Shown piece by piece: positions 1-6,295 of a stretch of DNA of 14,374 nt (positions are counted from its first letter, which is position 1; every line of letters starts with the position of its first letter). A program made the position numbers and the translations under genes. The stretch is from Clostridia bacterium (GTDB lineage Bacteria > Bacillota_A > Clostridia > Christensenellales > CAG-138): positions 1-14,374 of the forward strand of contig JAFZJT010000211.1 in the NCBI GenBank assembly GCA_017553815.1, read 5' to 3'. A model generated the notes under the pieces. That model worked only from the letters and a program-made list of their open reading frames with translations. It was not told the origin of the DNA and searched no databases.

Positions 1-49
1 CCCCGCGGGGCACAGGTTACGAAAACTCTTTCTACATGCTCAACCCCAA

Positions 50-364
50 CTATTGACATTGAGCCAAAAAAACACTCCAAGCAGTTTTGGTTACCATTTC
101 AGCTTCATTCTTTTCCTTATCAAGCCACATAGTCGCAAGCAATAAAAGAAAAAATATTATTATAGAACAACAAATTCTAACGGATACTTTCATTTCATAA
201 CGCTCCACAATTGTTTGCAGAGTGATATAATCAACAAGAAGAATACAAATTAATTTAGCCAAAGCTCTCATTAATTTCGCAAATCTTTGCATCTTTTTCA
301 CATCCTTTGCGGCTTTCTCTGTTTTGCAAGGCGCAATAGCAGATAAGGAAACAATAGAACCCAT
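50..364 (-). CDS. Small two-helix membrane protein, unknown function
   Basis: This 104-aa protein is not one I recognise. A basic N-terminal third (many Lys and Arg at residues 14-38) is followed by two hydrophobic stretches at about residues 34-53 and 61-81, separated by a short charged loop. The second is very rich in Ile, Phe and Leu. A short acidic/basic tail follows, so a small integral membrane protein is likely. I chose the ATG at 364; an in-frame TTG lies directly before it at 367. No clear Shine-Dalgarno sequence is visible, which lowers confidence. A good sigma-A-like promoter lies about 40 bp upstream, which supports expression. The region is much more AT-rich than the genes to its right, as expected of an accessory gene. 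Function cannot be assigned. Confidence 0.5.
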   Translation of the reverse strand: MGSIVSLSAIAPCKTEKAAKDVKKMQRFAKLMRALAKLICILLVDYITLQTIVERYEMKVSVRICCSIIIFFLLLLATMWLDKEKNEAEMVTKTAWSVFLAQCQ

Positions 365-402
365 CAAATTTGCCGTTTGACCACATCCGTTCCTATGCTG
401 TT

Positions 403-431
403 AGTATAGCACAGACTTTGCAAATCTGCAA
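403..431 (-). promoter_or_regulatory. Sigma-A-like promoter for the small membrane protein
   Basis: Read on the minus strand, TTGCAG (426-431) is followed by a 17-bp spacer and TATACT (403-408), with TG one base upstream of the -10 (extended -10). Predicted transcription starts near 396, leaving about 30 nt before the ATG at 364. Confidence 0.55.
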
Positions 432-454
432 TATATCAAAGGTGAAATTTGTCG

Positions 455-493
455 AAAATGCAATTCTCACCCAAAAAACGAGAATTGCATTTT
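455..493. repeat. Perfect 14-bp inverted repeat, operator or weak terminator
   Basis: The arms AAAATGCAATTCTC (455-468) and GAGAATTGCATTTT (480-493) are perfectly complementary around an 11-nt A-rich loop. The stem has only 5 G:C pairs and the plus-strand side ends in five T. It lies about 24 bp upstream of the -35 box of the small membrane protein gene. It could be a protein-binding site for that promoter or a weak intrinsic terminator. No gene runs into it from the left on the plus strand, which makes an operator at least as likely. Confidence 0.6.
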
Positions 494-494
494 T

Positions 495-757
495 ACATGA
501 TATGATGTCTACATGATTGATCGAATACAAAAGGAATGATGGTTAAACATGGACTTATTGATGTCCATAAAAAGAATAATTATCTTCAGTAGCCCTCAAA
601 GGCGGTGAACTATATGCCGCTTCCCATCTTCTTATTTGCATCGCCCACATTCAAGGAATGCTCCAATAGTGAACAGATGATATTATGGATAGTTAATGAA
701 TAGTTGTGGTTGAACTTCCTGCGGAATTTCTTAGGATTTTGATAAATAATGCATGAG
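495..757. other. AT-rich stretch without a convincing gene
   Basis: No open frame with a start and a ribosome-binding site is visible in any frame. Short stop-free pieces exist on both strands, for example a plus-strand tail of 17 codons from a GTG at 701 to a TGA at about 752, but none has codon or homology support. A small 6-bp inverted repeat (ATGGAC/GTCCAT) lies around 549-568. The stretch may be the remains of a decayed gene. I cannot show this. Confidence 0.4.
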
Positions 758-787
758 TAAAGCCTTCCCCGCGCGTGGAAGGCTTTA
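758..787 (-). terminator. Intrinsic terminator of pnp
   Basis: An 11-bp perfect stem (758-768 with 777-787) encloses an 8-nt GC-rich loop 33 bp past the pnp stop codon. On the minus strand the descending arm itself ends in GGCTTTA, followed by a short pyrimidine-rich run. Position and strength fit the end of the pnp transcript. Confidence 0.75.
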
Positions 788-819
788 TTGCATACTATGC
801 TGTTTTAAACGCTTTTAGT

Positions 820-2910
820 TCAGTTCTCGTCGGGGATCAGGCCCTTGCGGGTGAGGTCGATCTTGCCGTCGGGCTTGATGTCGATAACGCGAACGAGTAT
901 CTCGTCGCCGATGGAAACAACGTCCTCCACCTTCTCAACGCGCCTGTTGGCGAGCTTACTGATATGCACAAGGCCCTTCTTGCCGGGCTTGAGCTCGACC
1001 TGTGCGCCGATGGGGAGGATGTTTACGACCTTGCCGAGAAGCACGTCGCCGACCTCGATATCGCGAACGATATTGTCGATGATCTGCTTTGCGCGCTCCG
1101 CCGCCGCGGCGTCGGTGCTGGCGATGAATACGCGGCCATCGTCCTCGATATCGATCTTAACGCCGGTCTCGGCGATGATGCCGTTGATGGTCTTGCCGCC
1201 GCTGCCGATGACCTCGCGGATCTTATCGGGATGGATGCTGAACTGCATGATGCGCGGCGCGAAGGGCGAAAGCTCCTCGCGGGGCTCGCTGATGGTCTCC
1301 ATCATCTTGTCGAGGATGTAGAGCCTGCCCTGGCGCGCCTGCTCGAGGGCGCGGGTGAGGATCTGCTCGTCGATACCCTTTATCTTGATATCCATCTGGA
1401 TGGCGGTGATGCCGTCGGTGGTGCCGGCGACCTTGAAATCCATATCGCCCATGAAGTCCTCAAGACCCTGGATATCGGTAAGGATCGCGATATTGCCGTT
1501 CGCTTCGTCCTTGATAAGACCCATCGCGCAGCCGGCTACAGGCGCCTTGATCGGAACGCCCGCGTCCATAAGGGCGAGGGTACTGCCGCAGATGGAGGCC
1601 TGGGAGGTGGAGCCGTTACTGGAAACGACCTCGGAAACGAGGCGGATCGCGTACGGGAACTCGTTTTCATCGGGGATAACGGGCAGAAGCGCGCGCTCTG
1701 CGAGTGCGCCGTGGCCTATCTCGCGCCTGCCGGGGCTGCCGAGGCGCTTGACTTCGCCGGTGGAGTACGGCGGCATATTGTAGTGGTGGATATAGCGCTT
1801 GAATACCTCGTCGCCGATGCCGTCGATGGTCTGGCCGTCGCCAAGGGTGCCGAGCGCCGCGATGGTCATGACCTGGGTCTGACCGCGGGTGAAGACGGCG
1901 GAGCCGTGGGTGCGGGGCAGGATGCCGACCTCGCTCCAGATATGGCGAATGTCGGTATGCTTGCGTCCGTCCGGACGGATGCCGCGATTGATTATCTTAT
2001 CGCGGAGGATTTCCTTCATCAGGTTGTAGAGGATGCCGTCGATATCCGCGGCAGAATCGGGGTATTCCTCGGCAAAATGCTCGATGGTCTCGGCCTTGAC
2101 CTGCGCTGTGCGCTCCTCGCGCTCGTGGCGGTCGAAGGTGTCGAGCTGCCATTCCACCTTTTCACGGGCGAAGGCGATGACCTTTTCCTTGAGCTCCTCG
2201 TCGGGGGTGTGTATCTCGGGAACGAGCTTCTCCTTGCCGACCTCGGCCCGGATATCGCTTATCCACGCAACTATCTTCTTGATGTATTCATGACCGAGCA
2301 GGATCGCGTCGAGCATCTCCTTTTCGGTGACCTCTTCGGCGCCCGCTTCGACCATCATGACCGCGTCCGCAGTGCCGGCAACGGTGAGGTGCAGGCGGCT
2401 CTTGGCGCGCTGTTCGGCGTTGGGGTTGATGACGTACTCGCCGTCCACCATGCCGACGGATACCGCGCCGATGGGGCCCGCGAAGGGCGCTTCGCTGATG
2501 GAGAGCGCGATGGATGCGCCGTTCATAGCGAGGATATCGGGCTGAACGTCGTTTTCAACGCTCATAGCGGTGGCAACGACCTGAACGTCGTTATAGAAGC
2601 CCTTGGGGAAGAGGGGACGGATGGGGCGGTCGATAAGGCGGCTGGTGAGGATCGCCTTTTCGGAGGGACGGCCTTCGCGCTTGATGAAGCCGCCGGGGAT
2701 CTTGCCCGCCGCGTACATCTTTTCTTCGTAGTCACAGCTGAGGGGGAGGAAGTCCGCGCCGTCGCGAGCCTGCTTTGCAACGGTGGCGCAAACAAGAAGC
2801 GCCGTGTAGCCGCAGCGGATCAGTATCGAACCGCCTGCCTGCTCGGCGTACTTGCCCGTTTCAACGGTGATGGTGCGCCCTGCAAGCTCAAATGAGAAAG
2901 TCTTTTGCAT
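820..2910 (-). CDS. pnp: Polyribonucleotide nucleotidyltransferase (PNPase)
   Basis: This is PNPase, the phosphate-dependent 3'-5' exoribonuclease of bacterial mRNA decay, active as a ring-shaped trimer in the cytoplasm. At 696 aa it has the usual length. Two RNase PH-like domains form the core, the second carrying the catalytic set D485, D491 and K493 in the GDMDFK region. A KH domain follows at about 564-619 with its GSGG loop (569-572), then an S1 RNA-binding domain at about 620-690. The ATG at 2910 has an AAAGGA ribosome-binding site 10 nt upstream. rpsO lies directly upstream on the same strand, a gene order conserved in many bacteria. Here a terminator separates them, so pnp probably also uses its own weak promoter or read-through. 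Every expected motif is present and the gene looks intact. Confidence 0.98.
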   Translation of the reverse strand: MQKTFSFELAGRTITVETGKYAEQAGGSILIRCGYTALLVCATVAKQARDGADFLPLSCDYEEKMYAAGKIPGGFIKREGRPSEKAILTSRLIDRPIRPLFPKGFYNDVQVVATAMSVENDVQPDILAMNGASIALSISEAPFAGPIGAVSVGMVDGEYVINPNAEQRAKSRLHLTVAGTADAVMMVEAGAEEVTEKEMLDAILLGHEYIKKIVAWISDIRAEVGKEKLVPEIHTPDEELKEKVIAFAREKVEWQLDTFDRHEREERTAQVKAETIEHFAEEYPDSAADIDGILYNLMKEILRDKIINRGIRPDGRKHTDIRHIWSEVGILPRTHGSAVFTRGQTQVMTIAALGTLGDGQTIDGIGDEVFKRYIHHYNMPPYSTGEVKRLGSPGRREIGHGALAERALLPVIPDENEFPYAIRLVSEVVSSNGSTSQASICGSTLALMDAGVPIKAPVAGCAMGLIKDEANGNIAILTDIQGLEDFMGDMDFKVAGTTDGITAIQMDIKIKGIDEQILTRALEQARQGRLYILDKMMETISEPREELSPFAPRIMQFSIHPDKIREVIGSGGKTINGIIAETGVKIDIEDDGRVFIASTDAAAAERAKQIIDNIVRDIEVGDVLLGKVVNILPIGAQVELKPGKKGLVHISKLANRRVEKVEDVVSIGDEILVRVIDIKPDGKIDLTRKGLIPDEN

Positions 2911-2992
2911 TATATTTTTATCCTTTCGATTACTACCAAATTAATGAAGTGTTGTTTGTTTCCCCAACGCAGGGAGCAGATTCAGCCGTTCT

Positions 2993-3008
2993 GCCGAAAA
3001 ACTTCGGC
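2993..3008. repeat. Small hairpin in the rpsO-pnp spacer
   Basis: GCCGAA (2993-2998) and TTCGGC (3003-3008) pair around a 4-nt loop. No T-run follows on the minus strand, so it is not a convincing terminator. It would sit in the 5' leader of any pnp transcript beginning downstream of the rpsO terminator, where RNase III cleavage or autocontrol of pnp mRNA is known in other bacteria. That role is inference here. Confidence 0.35.
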
Positions 3009-3074
3009 TCAAGTGAACGGGGAAATCCATTCCCTGCAAGGGGGGGGGAGAAAACTGCAATTTACCTTTGAAAA

Positions 3075-3103
3075 GAAAGGCGGGCACTCCAATCCCGCCT
3101 TTC
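3075..3103 (-). terminator. Intrinsic terminator of rpsO
   Basis: A perfect 10-bp stem (GAAAGGCGGG at 3075-3084 with CCCGCCTTTC at 3094-3103) encloses a 9-nt loop. On the minus strand the descending arm is followed by TTTT. It begins only 14 bp past the rpsO stop and separates rpsO from pnp. Confidence 0.85.
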
Positions 3104-3117
3104 GATTTTGGGTAAAA

Positions 3118-3381
3118 TTACTTTCTGATGCCGAGGGACGCGATGATAGCCCTGTAGCGCTCGATGTCAACTTCCTTGAGGTAGTTGAGAAGACCACGGC
3201 GTTTACCGACCATCTTCAGCAGACCGCGACGGGAGTGATTGTCCTTCTGATGGGTCTTGAGGTGCTCGGTGAGGTGAGCGATGCGTGCGCTGAGCAGCGC
3301 GATCTGAACCTCGGGGGAACCGGTGTCGCCCTCGTGGAGAGCGTACTTTTCGATGATTTCATTCTTGAATTCTTTTTCCAT
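3118..3381 (-). CDS. rpsO: 30S ribosomal protein S15
   Basis: This is S15, a primary 16S rRNA-binding protein that nucleates the platform of the small ribosomal subunit. At 87 aa it is near the family's usual 89. The characteristic segments are all present: the G-D-T-G-S-P-E-V-Q start of helix 1, the [11 protein letters not shown] loop that contacts rRNA, and the closing Y-R-x-x-I-x-x-L-G-I-R-K tail. The ATG at 3381 is preceded by a full AAGGAGGT Shine-Dalgarno sequence 9 nt away. A strong promoter (3517-3545) leaves a leader of about 130 nt. The gene ends in its own terminator ahead of pnp. S15 represses its own mRNA in several bacteria through unrelated leader structures, so the leader is a natural candidate for such control. 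Confidence 0.98.
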   Translation of the reverse strand: MEKEFKNEIIEKYALHEGDTGSPEVQIALLSARIAHLTEHLKTHQKDNHSRRGLLKMVGKRRGLLNYLKEVDIERYRAIIASLGIRK

Positions 3382-3510
3382 GATAAAAGAACCTCCTTAA
3401 TTTAAATTCCCGGATCTCTGCGTAAGCGCCGGAGTTCTCGCAAAACGAAGGGATCGGAGCGCCGACGGGCGGCGGAAGTATCTGCCGATAATATTATCCG
3501 CATAATACAA
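3382..3510 (-). promoter_or_regulatory. Long rpsO mRNA leader, possible S15 autoregulatory RNA
   Basis: Between the predicted transcription start (about 3510) and the rpsO start codon lie about 128 nt, longer than needed for ribosome binding. The middle part is GC-rich (3420-3480) and can fold locally, for example GCCG/CGGC around a 5-nt loop near 3461-3473. Several bacterial groups are known to carry S15-responsive leaders of different shapes. I did not recognise one of the described classes here. Confidence 0.35.
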
Positions 3511-3516
3511 CGATTT

Positions 3517-3545
3517 ATTTTAGCATATCAAAGCGCGGTTGTAAA
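3517..3545 (-). promoter_or_regulatory. Strong sigma-A-like promoter of rpsO
   Basis: On the minus strand TTTACA (3540-3545) is followed by a 17-bp spacer and TAAAAT (3517-3522), with TG one base upstream of the -10. This is near consensus and fits high expression of a ribosomal protein gene. Confidence 0.8.
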
Positions 3546-3605
3546 GTATTTTTCAAGAAATAGAACGGGGTTTATGCTTGATATTCAATATATTTACTGC
3601 AATAA

Positions 3606-3634
3606 TTGATGTCCATTAGCATTTATGATACAAT
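3606..3634 (+). promoter_or_regulatory. Sigma-A-like promoter for the 3657-4695 unit
   Basis: TTGATG (3606-3611), a 17-bp spacer and TACAAT (3629-3634) with TG one base before the -10. A second overlapping candidate is TTGATA (3578-3583), 17 bp, AATAAT (3601-3606). Transcription would begin near 3641, just before the short reading frame at 3657, and diverges from the rpsO promoter. Confidence 0.6.
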
Positions 3635-3656
3635 TAAACCTATTGAGAATGATTAA

Positions 3657-3779
3657 TTGGAGGATACAATAGTCATAAGCTTTGGCGCTACAGTGGCAAA
3701 AAAATACAAAAATAAAATAACCAAGGAGTATGCGATTCTGGCGGACGGGACTTTTAAAATTCTTTCTTTTGGAAAGTGA
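3657..3779 (+). CDS. Short reading frame without a normal start, possibly broken
   Basis: A frame open from a TTG at 3657 to a TGA at 3777-3779 would encode about 40 aa, basic in the middle (A-K-K-Y-K-N-K) and ending in A-D-G-T-F-K-I-L-S-F-G-K. A good GGAGG (3659-3663) is present, but no ATG, GTG or TTG follows at the right distance. The in-frame codon 5 nt after it is ATA (3669-3671). Either an ATG was mutated to ATA, or ATA is used as a rare start, or TTG at 3657 is used without a ribosome-binding site of its own. The frame ends in a GTGA overlap with the next gene, the usual layout of translationally coupled genes. The composition looks protein-like. I recognise no family. Confidence 0.35.
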   Translation: MEDTIVISFGATVAKKYKNKITKEYAILADGTFKILSFGK

Positions 3780-4273
3780 GCTGGGTATTCTGCGTGGCTG
3801 AAAACATTTCATTCAGACTAATCAAAAAACTTGATTTGCACAAGAATTATTCTATTCTGTTCGGAGCATCTGAGCTGTGGAGCGATTCTAATTCGGATTT
3901 TTCATGCGTAGAAGTGCCGGATGAATTTCTATACAGATTCTTTCCCGAAACCGCTACTATAAAAACATTTGCCTGCTCACTCGCGATGCCGCTTCGAGGC
4001 ATCGACCACTGCGGCGTAACGCTTATACCGCCGGAGTCGGCTGAGGAGCTTTTGAATGCGATCATTTCGAGAAAAAATAACCCGAGTTCGCTTGAAACTG
4101 AGGAGATAATATGTCTGCTTCAAGATACCGCACTGAAAAATGCCGCACATGAACTTGCCAAAGAGATAAAAGCGGTGCAGAGCATTCCGCTTGAGTACAG
4201 TACGGATGAGCTTGAAGCCGTGCTTGGAAAAGCTGTGCATGAAAAACTCTTCGTTATCTGCTTTGGTTTATAA
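3776..4273 (+). CDS. Hypothetical protein, 165 aa
   Basis: I do not recognise this soluble-looking protein. It has no signal peptide or membrane segment. The N-terminal half mixes aromatic and hydrophobic residues, with L-F-G-A-S-E-L-W near residue 28. The centre carries a G-x-x-x-I-P-P-E-S-A-E-E-L-L segment leading into a helix, and the C-terminal third is mostly helical with many Glu and Lys. The start is uncertain. GTG at 3776 overlaps the stop of the preceding short frame (GTGA), which suggests coupling; a second GTG at 3794 is possible. Twenty-nine nt separate it from the lipoprotein gene, so the two probably form one transcript. Confidence 0.6.
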   Translation: MSWVFCVAENISFRLIKKLDLHKNYSILFGASELWSDSNSDFSCVEVPDEFLYRFFPETATIKTFACSLAMPLRGIDHCGVTLIPPESAEELLNAIISRKNNPSSLETEEIICLLQDTALKNAAHELAKEIKAVQSIPLEYSTDELEAVLGKAVHEKLFVICFGL

Positions 4274-4302
4274 GGATATTACAAATCTTGAGAGGACAAC
4301 CG

Positions 4303-4695
4303 ATGAAAAGACTCGCCTCAATAATACTCGCCCTAATGCTTTTTTCCGGCTGCTCCGGCGAAAAAACAAAACGCATCGGCGATATAGTCGAGCTTCCGAA
4401 CGAGATGCCGATCTCGATCACCGCTTACAGCGACGATCCTTCCGTCGGCTCCGCAAACACCGAAGATGCCGAAATGATAAAAAAGATAGTTGAGCTTTTC
4501 AAAGCCCGAAGCTACACTCAGACCGATACCCCGGCGCCCGGATCAAACGCCTCGTTTGAATTCAAGTATGATTCCGGCAAAACCATCAAGCTTTCGGTGA
4601 ATGCGCTCGCGGGCGGCGACGGAAAAACCTATGCGCCTGCTTCGATCGATGACGGACTTGCCGCGCTCTGCGAGGAGATCGTAAAGGGCAAGTGA
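4303..4695 (+). CDS. Small predicted lipoprotein, 130 aa
   Basis: The product starts with K-R, has a hydrophobic core of about 12 residues and then L-F-S-G-C, which fits a lipobox with the lipidated Cys at residue 16. The mature part would therefore be anchored outside the cytoplasmic membrane. I start it at the ATG at 4303, which has AGAGGA 6 nt upstream. An in-frame TTG at 4288 would lengthen the signal peptide without better support. The mature part begins with an I-V-E-L-P-N-E segment, includes a predicted helix around residues 60-71 and an F-E-F-K-Y-D-S-G-K-T-I beta hairpin, and ends in a helix. This resembles small, poorly characterised Firmicutes lipoproteins. No enzyme motif is visible. 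A strong terminator follows. Confidence 0.75.
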   Translation: MKRLASIILALMLFSGCSGEKTKRIGDIVELPNEMPISITAYSDDPSVGSANTEDAEMIKKIVELFKARSYTQTDTPAPGSNASFEFKYDSGKTIKLSVNALAGGDGKTYAPASIDDGLAALCEEIVKGK

Positions 4696-4715
4696 TCGCA
4701 AAACAGAATACACCC

Positions 4716-4758
4716 AAGACCAAACTGCTTTTTCTGCCACAGTTTGGTCTTAATTTTT
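4716..4758 (+). terminator. Strong intrinsic terminator after the lipoprotein gene
   Basis: A perfect 12-bp stem (AAGACCAAACTG at 4716-4727 with CAGTTTGGTCTT at 4740-4751) encloses a 12-nt loop and is followed by AATTTTT. Confidence 0.9.
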
Positions 4759-4761
4759 CCC

Positions 4762-4789
4762 TTGCTTGTTTCCCTTTTTATGCTAAAAT
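4762..4789 (+). promoter_or_regulatory. Sigma-A-like promoter for the GNAT/LOR genes
   Basis: TTGCTT (4762-4767), a 16-bp spacer and TAAAAT (4784-4789) with TG one base before the -10. It begins directly after the preceding terminator and about 30 bp before the GNAT start codon. Confidence 0.55.
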
Positions 4790-4817
4790 GGAGTTGAAGT
4801 CCAAAGGAGTTATGTAA

Positions 4818-5582
4818 ATGGAAGAAAGAAATATTAAAAAAGCTTTTACGGAAGCGGAACAGCGCGCGCTTGAAGTGCTCACGCCCCTCGGCGCTTTGAC
4901 CATCGATATGCAGGAGGCCATAAGGCGCGCTCAGGCGGAAACGGTGTTTGCAGATGAAAACGCGGTGCTGCTTTATCACAACTGCTCGATACCCATGCTC
5001 TGGTGCGCAAACAAGGCTTCGGGCGAAGCCGCTCTTGATGCGCTTTGCAGGCTGAACTCCCCCGTGAGGCTGCTTGTGACTCACGGCGAAGCGGCGGCGG
5101 AAGCGGCAAGGGATAAACTCGGCTTTGATATCGGCGAAGCGTGCATTCAGTTTTGCAGGTTTTCAAAGGAAAAACTGCCGATGAAGAATATCGGCGTTAT
5201 ACGCCCGCTCGATATGGGCGATCTTGACGAGGTCAATGCGCGCTATGCGCTCGGCGGCCCCGAGCATAACGAGCAGGCGATAAAAAGCGGCAATATGTTC
5301 GGCATTGAGATCGACGGCAGGCTCGCCGGCTTCATAGGAATGCATTCCGAGGGAAGCGTGGGCATGATGGAGGTTTTCCCCGAATACCGCCGCAGGGGGC
5401 GTGGCACCGAGCTTGAAAGCTATATGCACAATATGCATATCGACAGGGGCTGGATACCCTACGGGCAGGTCTATGTCAGCAACGCCGCATCGCTTGAGAT
5501 GCAGGCAAAATTCGGTCTTACCAGTTCCGAAGATCATATTTGGTGGACGCTGGATCCGAGCATCAGAAGACAGGACGGCTGA
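4818..5582 (+). CDS. GNAT family N-acetyltransferase, 254 aa
   Basis: This is a predicted acetyl-CoA-dependent N-acyltransferase of the GCN5-related family, cytoplasmic, substrate unknown. The GNAT fold occupies about residues 125-247. It includes a G-x-x-x-x-x-x-x-M-M-E-V-F-P-E-Y strand and the acetyl-CoA pyrophosphate-binding motif R-R-R-G-R-G (191-196) at the start of the following helix. A V-S-N-x-A-S segment (220-225) corresponds to the usual late Asn/Ser motif. The first 120 residues are a separate, partly helical N-terminal domain that looks like a degenerate second GNAT-like half, as in several two-domain family members. The ATG at 4818 has AAAGGAG 8 nt upstream. The LURP-one-related gene follows after 28 bp, so the two are probably co-transcribed. 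Confidence 0.88.
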   Translation: MEERNIKKAFTEAEQRALEVLTPLGALTIDMQEAIRRAQAETVFADENAVLLYHNCSIPMLWCANKASGEAALDALCRLNSPVRLLVTHGEAAAEAARDKLGFDIGEACIQFCRFSKEKLPMKNIGVIRPLDMGDLDEVNARYALGGPEHNEQAIKSGNMFGIEIDGRLAGFIGMHSEGSVGMMEVFPEYRRRGRGTELESYMHNMHIDRGWIPYGQVYVSNAASLEMQAKFGLTSSEDHIWWTLDPSIRRQDG

Positions 5583-5610
5583 AAAGCCGCACGATAACAA
5601 GGAGGTCAAC

Positions 5611-6216
5611 ATGGGAGTTTTTTCAAAATATCACAGGTACCGCGAAGCCGGCGAAAGTGCAAACGTAAACAACGTCAGCCGTTTCGGCGAACCGGCGCGG
5701 TCACTCTTCACTTCAACAAAGGTTTTCACCCTGCATCATCGCATAACCATCACCGACGAGAACGAGGTTCCCGTTTACACGGCGCAGACCAAGTTCCCGT
5801 CCCTGCACGATAAGACCGATATAACCGACGCGCAGGGCAACCACGTTGCCCATATCTCAAGGAAGCTTTTCACGCTGCACGAGCGCCATTTTGTTACGAT
5901 GGCGGACGGCATACAGTTCCAGCTTTCCAACGAGATTTGGCATATTGTCAAGGATATCACCAATATCGAGGGCCTCGATTGGCAGATGCGCGGCAATATC
6001 ATCGGGCTGAATTTCGAGATCTACGATAACGACGGTTCCGTGATCGCGGTCATCGGGCAGAAGCTGTTTTCACTCCATGATAAGTACTGCATCGATATCT
6101 ATCGCCCCGAGTGCGAGCCGTACGTCGTTGCGATACTCGTTGCGCTTCAGCACATGATGAAGGACAGGCAGAAGGCCTCCTCCTCCGCGTTCTCGTCGAG
6201 CTCGAACAACGGCTGA
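5611..6216 (+). CDS. LURP-one-related (tubby-like, YxjI-type) protein, 201 aa
   Basis: The protein resembles the LOR/YxjI family (DUF567), beta-barrel proteins related to the tubby C-terminal domain and phospholipid scramblases. Bacterial members have no firmly known role. Four short motifs of the form K-(V/L/F)-(F/P)-(T/S)-L-H occur at residues 37-42, 61-66, 85-90 and 151-156. The first three are spaced exactly 24 residues apart and each is followed by a charged I-T-D or M-A-D turn, as expected for repeated beta hairpins. A W-x-M-R-G-N segment lies near 124-129. A hydrophobic helix (170-184), typical of the end of the barrel domain, comes before a Ser-rich tail (A-S-S-S-A-F-S-S-S-S). The start at 5611 is fixed by AAGGAGGT at 5599-5606. 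The frame is open further upstream, but only into the GNAT gene. Confidence 0.82.
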   Translation: MGVFSKYHRYREAGESANVNNVSRFGEPARSLFTSTKVFTLHHRITITDENEVPVYTAQTKFPSLHDKTDITDAQGNHVAHISRKLFTLHERHFVTMADGIQFQLSNEIWHIVKDITNIEGLDWQMRGNIIGLNFEIYDNDGSVIAVIGQKLFSLHDKYCIDIYRPECEPYVVAILVALQHMMKDRQKASSSAFSSSSNNG

Positions 6217-6252
6217 TAGGCCGCGGAAATAAAGAAATAACCGATTCATTAA

Positions 6253-6281
6253 AGCGCCGAGCGGCTCCGTTCGGCGCTGTT
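6253..6281 (+). repeat. Intergenic hairpin, possible weak terminator
   Basis: AGCGCCGA (6253-6260) pairs perfectly with TCGGCGCT (6271-6278) around a 10-nt loop and is followed by GTTT. It ends only 2-4 nt before the GGAGG of the next gene. It may reduce read-through or affect translation of the zinc-ribbon gene. Confidence 0.5.
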
Positions 6282-6295
6282 TGGAGGAGTAAACT

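Noticed and set aside
1..10. CCCCGCGGGG at the window edge as another copy of the palindrome in the insertion element
   Set aside because: Only the 10-bp core agrees with 13311-13328 and the following bases differ. Short G/C palindromes of this kind arise by chance.
495..757. Remnant of a transposase or toxin-antitoxin gene
   Set aside because: Several short stop-free pieces exist on both strands, but none can be tied to a family and the stops are frequent.
775..2895. A 706-codon open frame on the plus strand opposite pnp
   Set aside because: It is exactly antisense to the clearly real pnp gene, is composed mainly of A, D, G, L and V as expected from mirrored codon bias, and has no family features or ribosome-binding site.
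2905..3405. A 166-codon plus-strand frame across rpsO and the spacer
   Set aside because: It covers the rpsO terminator and the antisense of rpsO. Its composition is that of a shadow frame.
5401..5610. Longer start for the LURP-one-related gene
   Set aside because: The extension lies inside the GNAT gene in another frame, while a full AAGGAGGT directly precedes the ATG at 5611.
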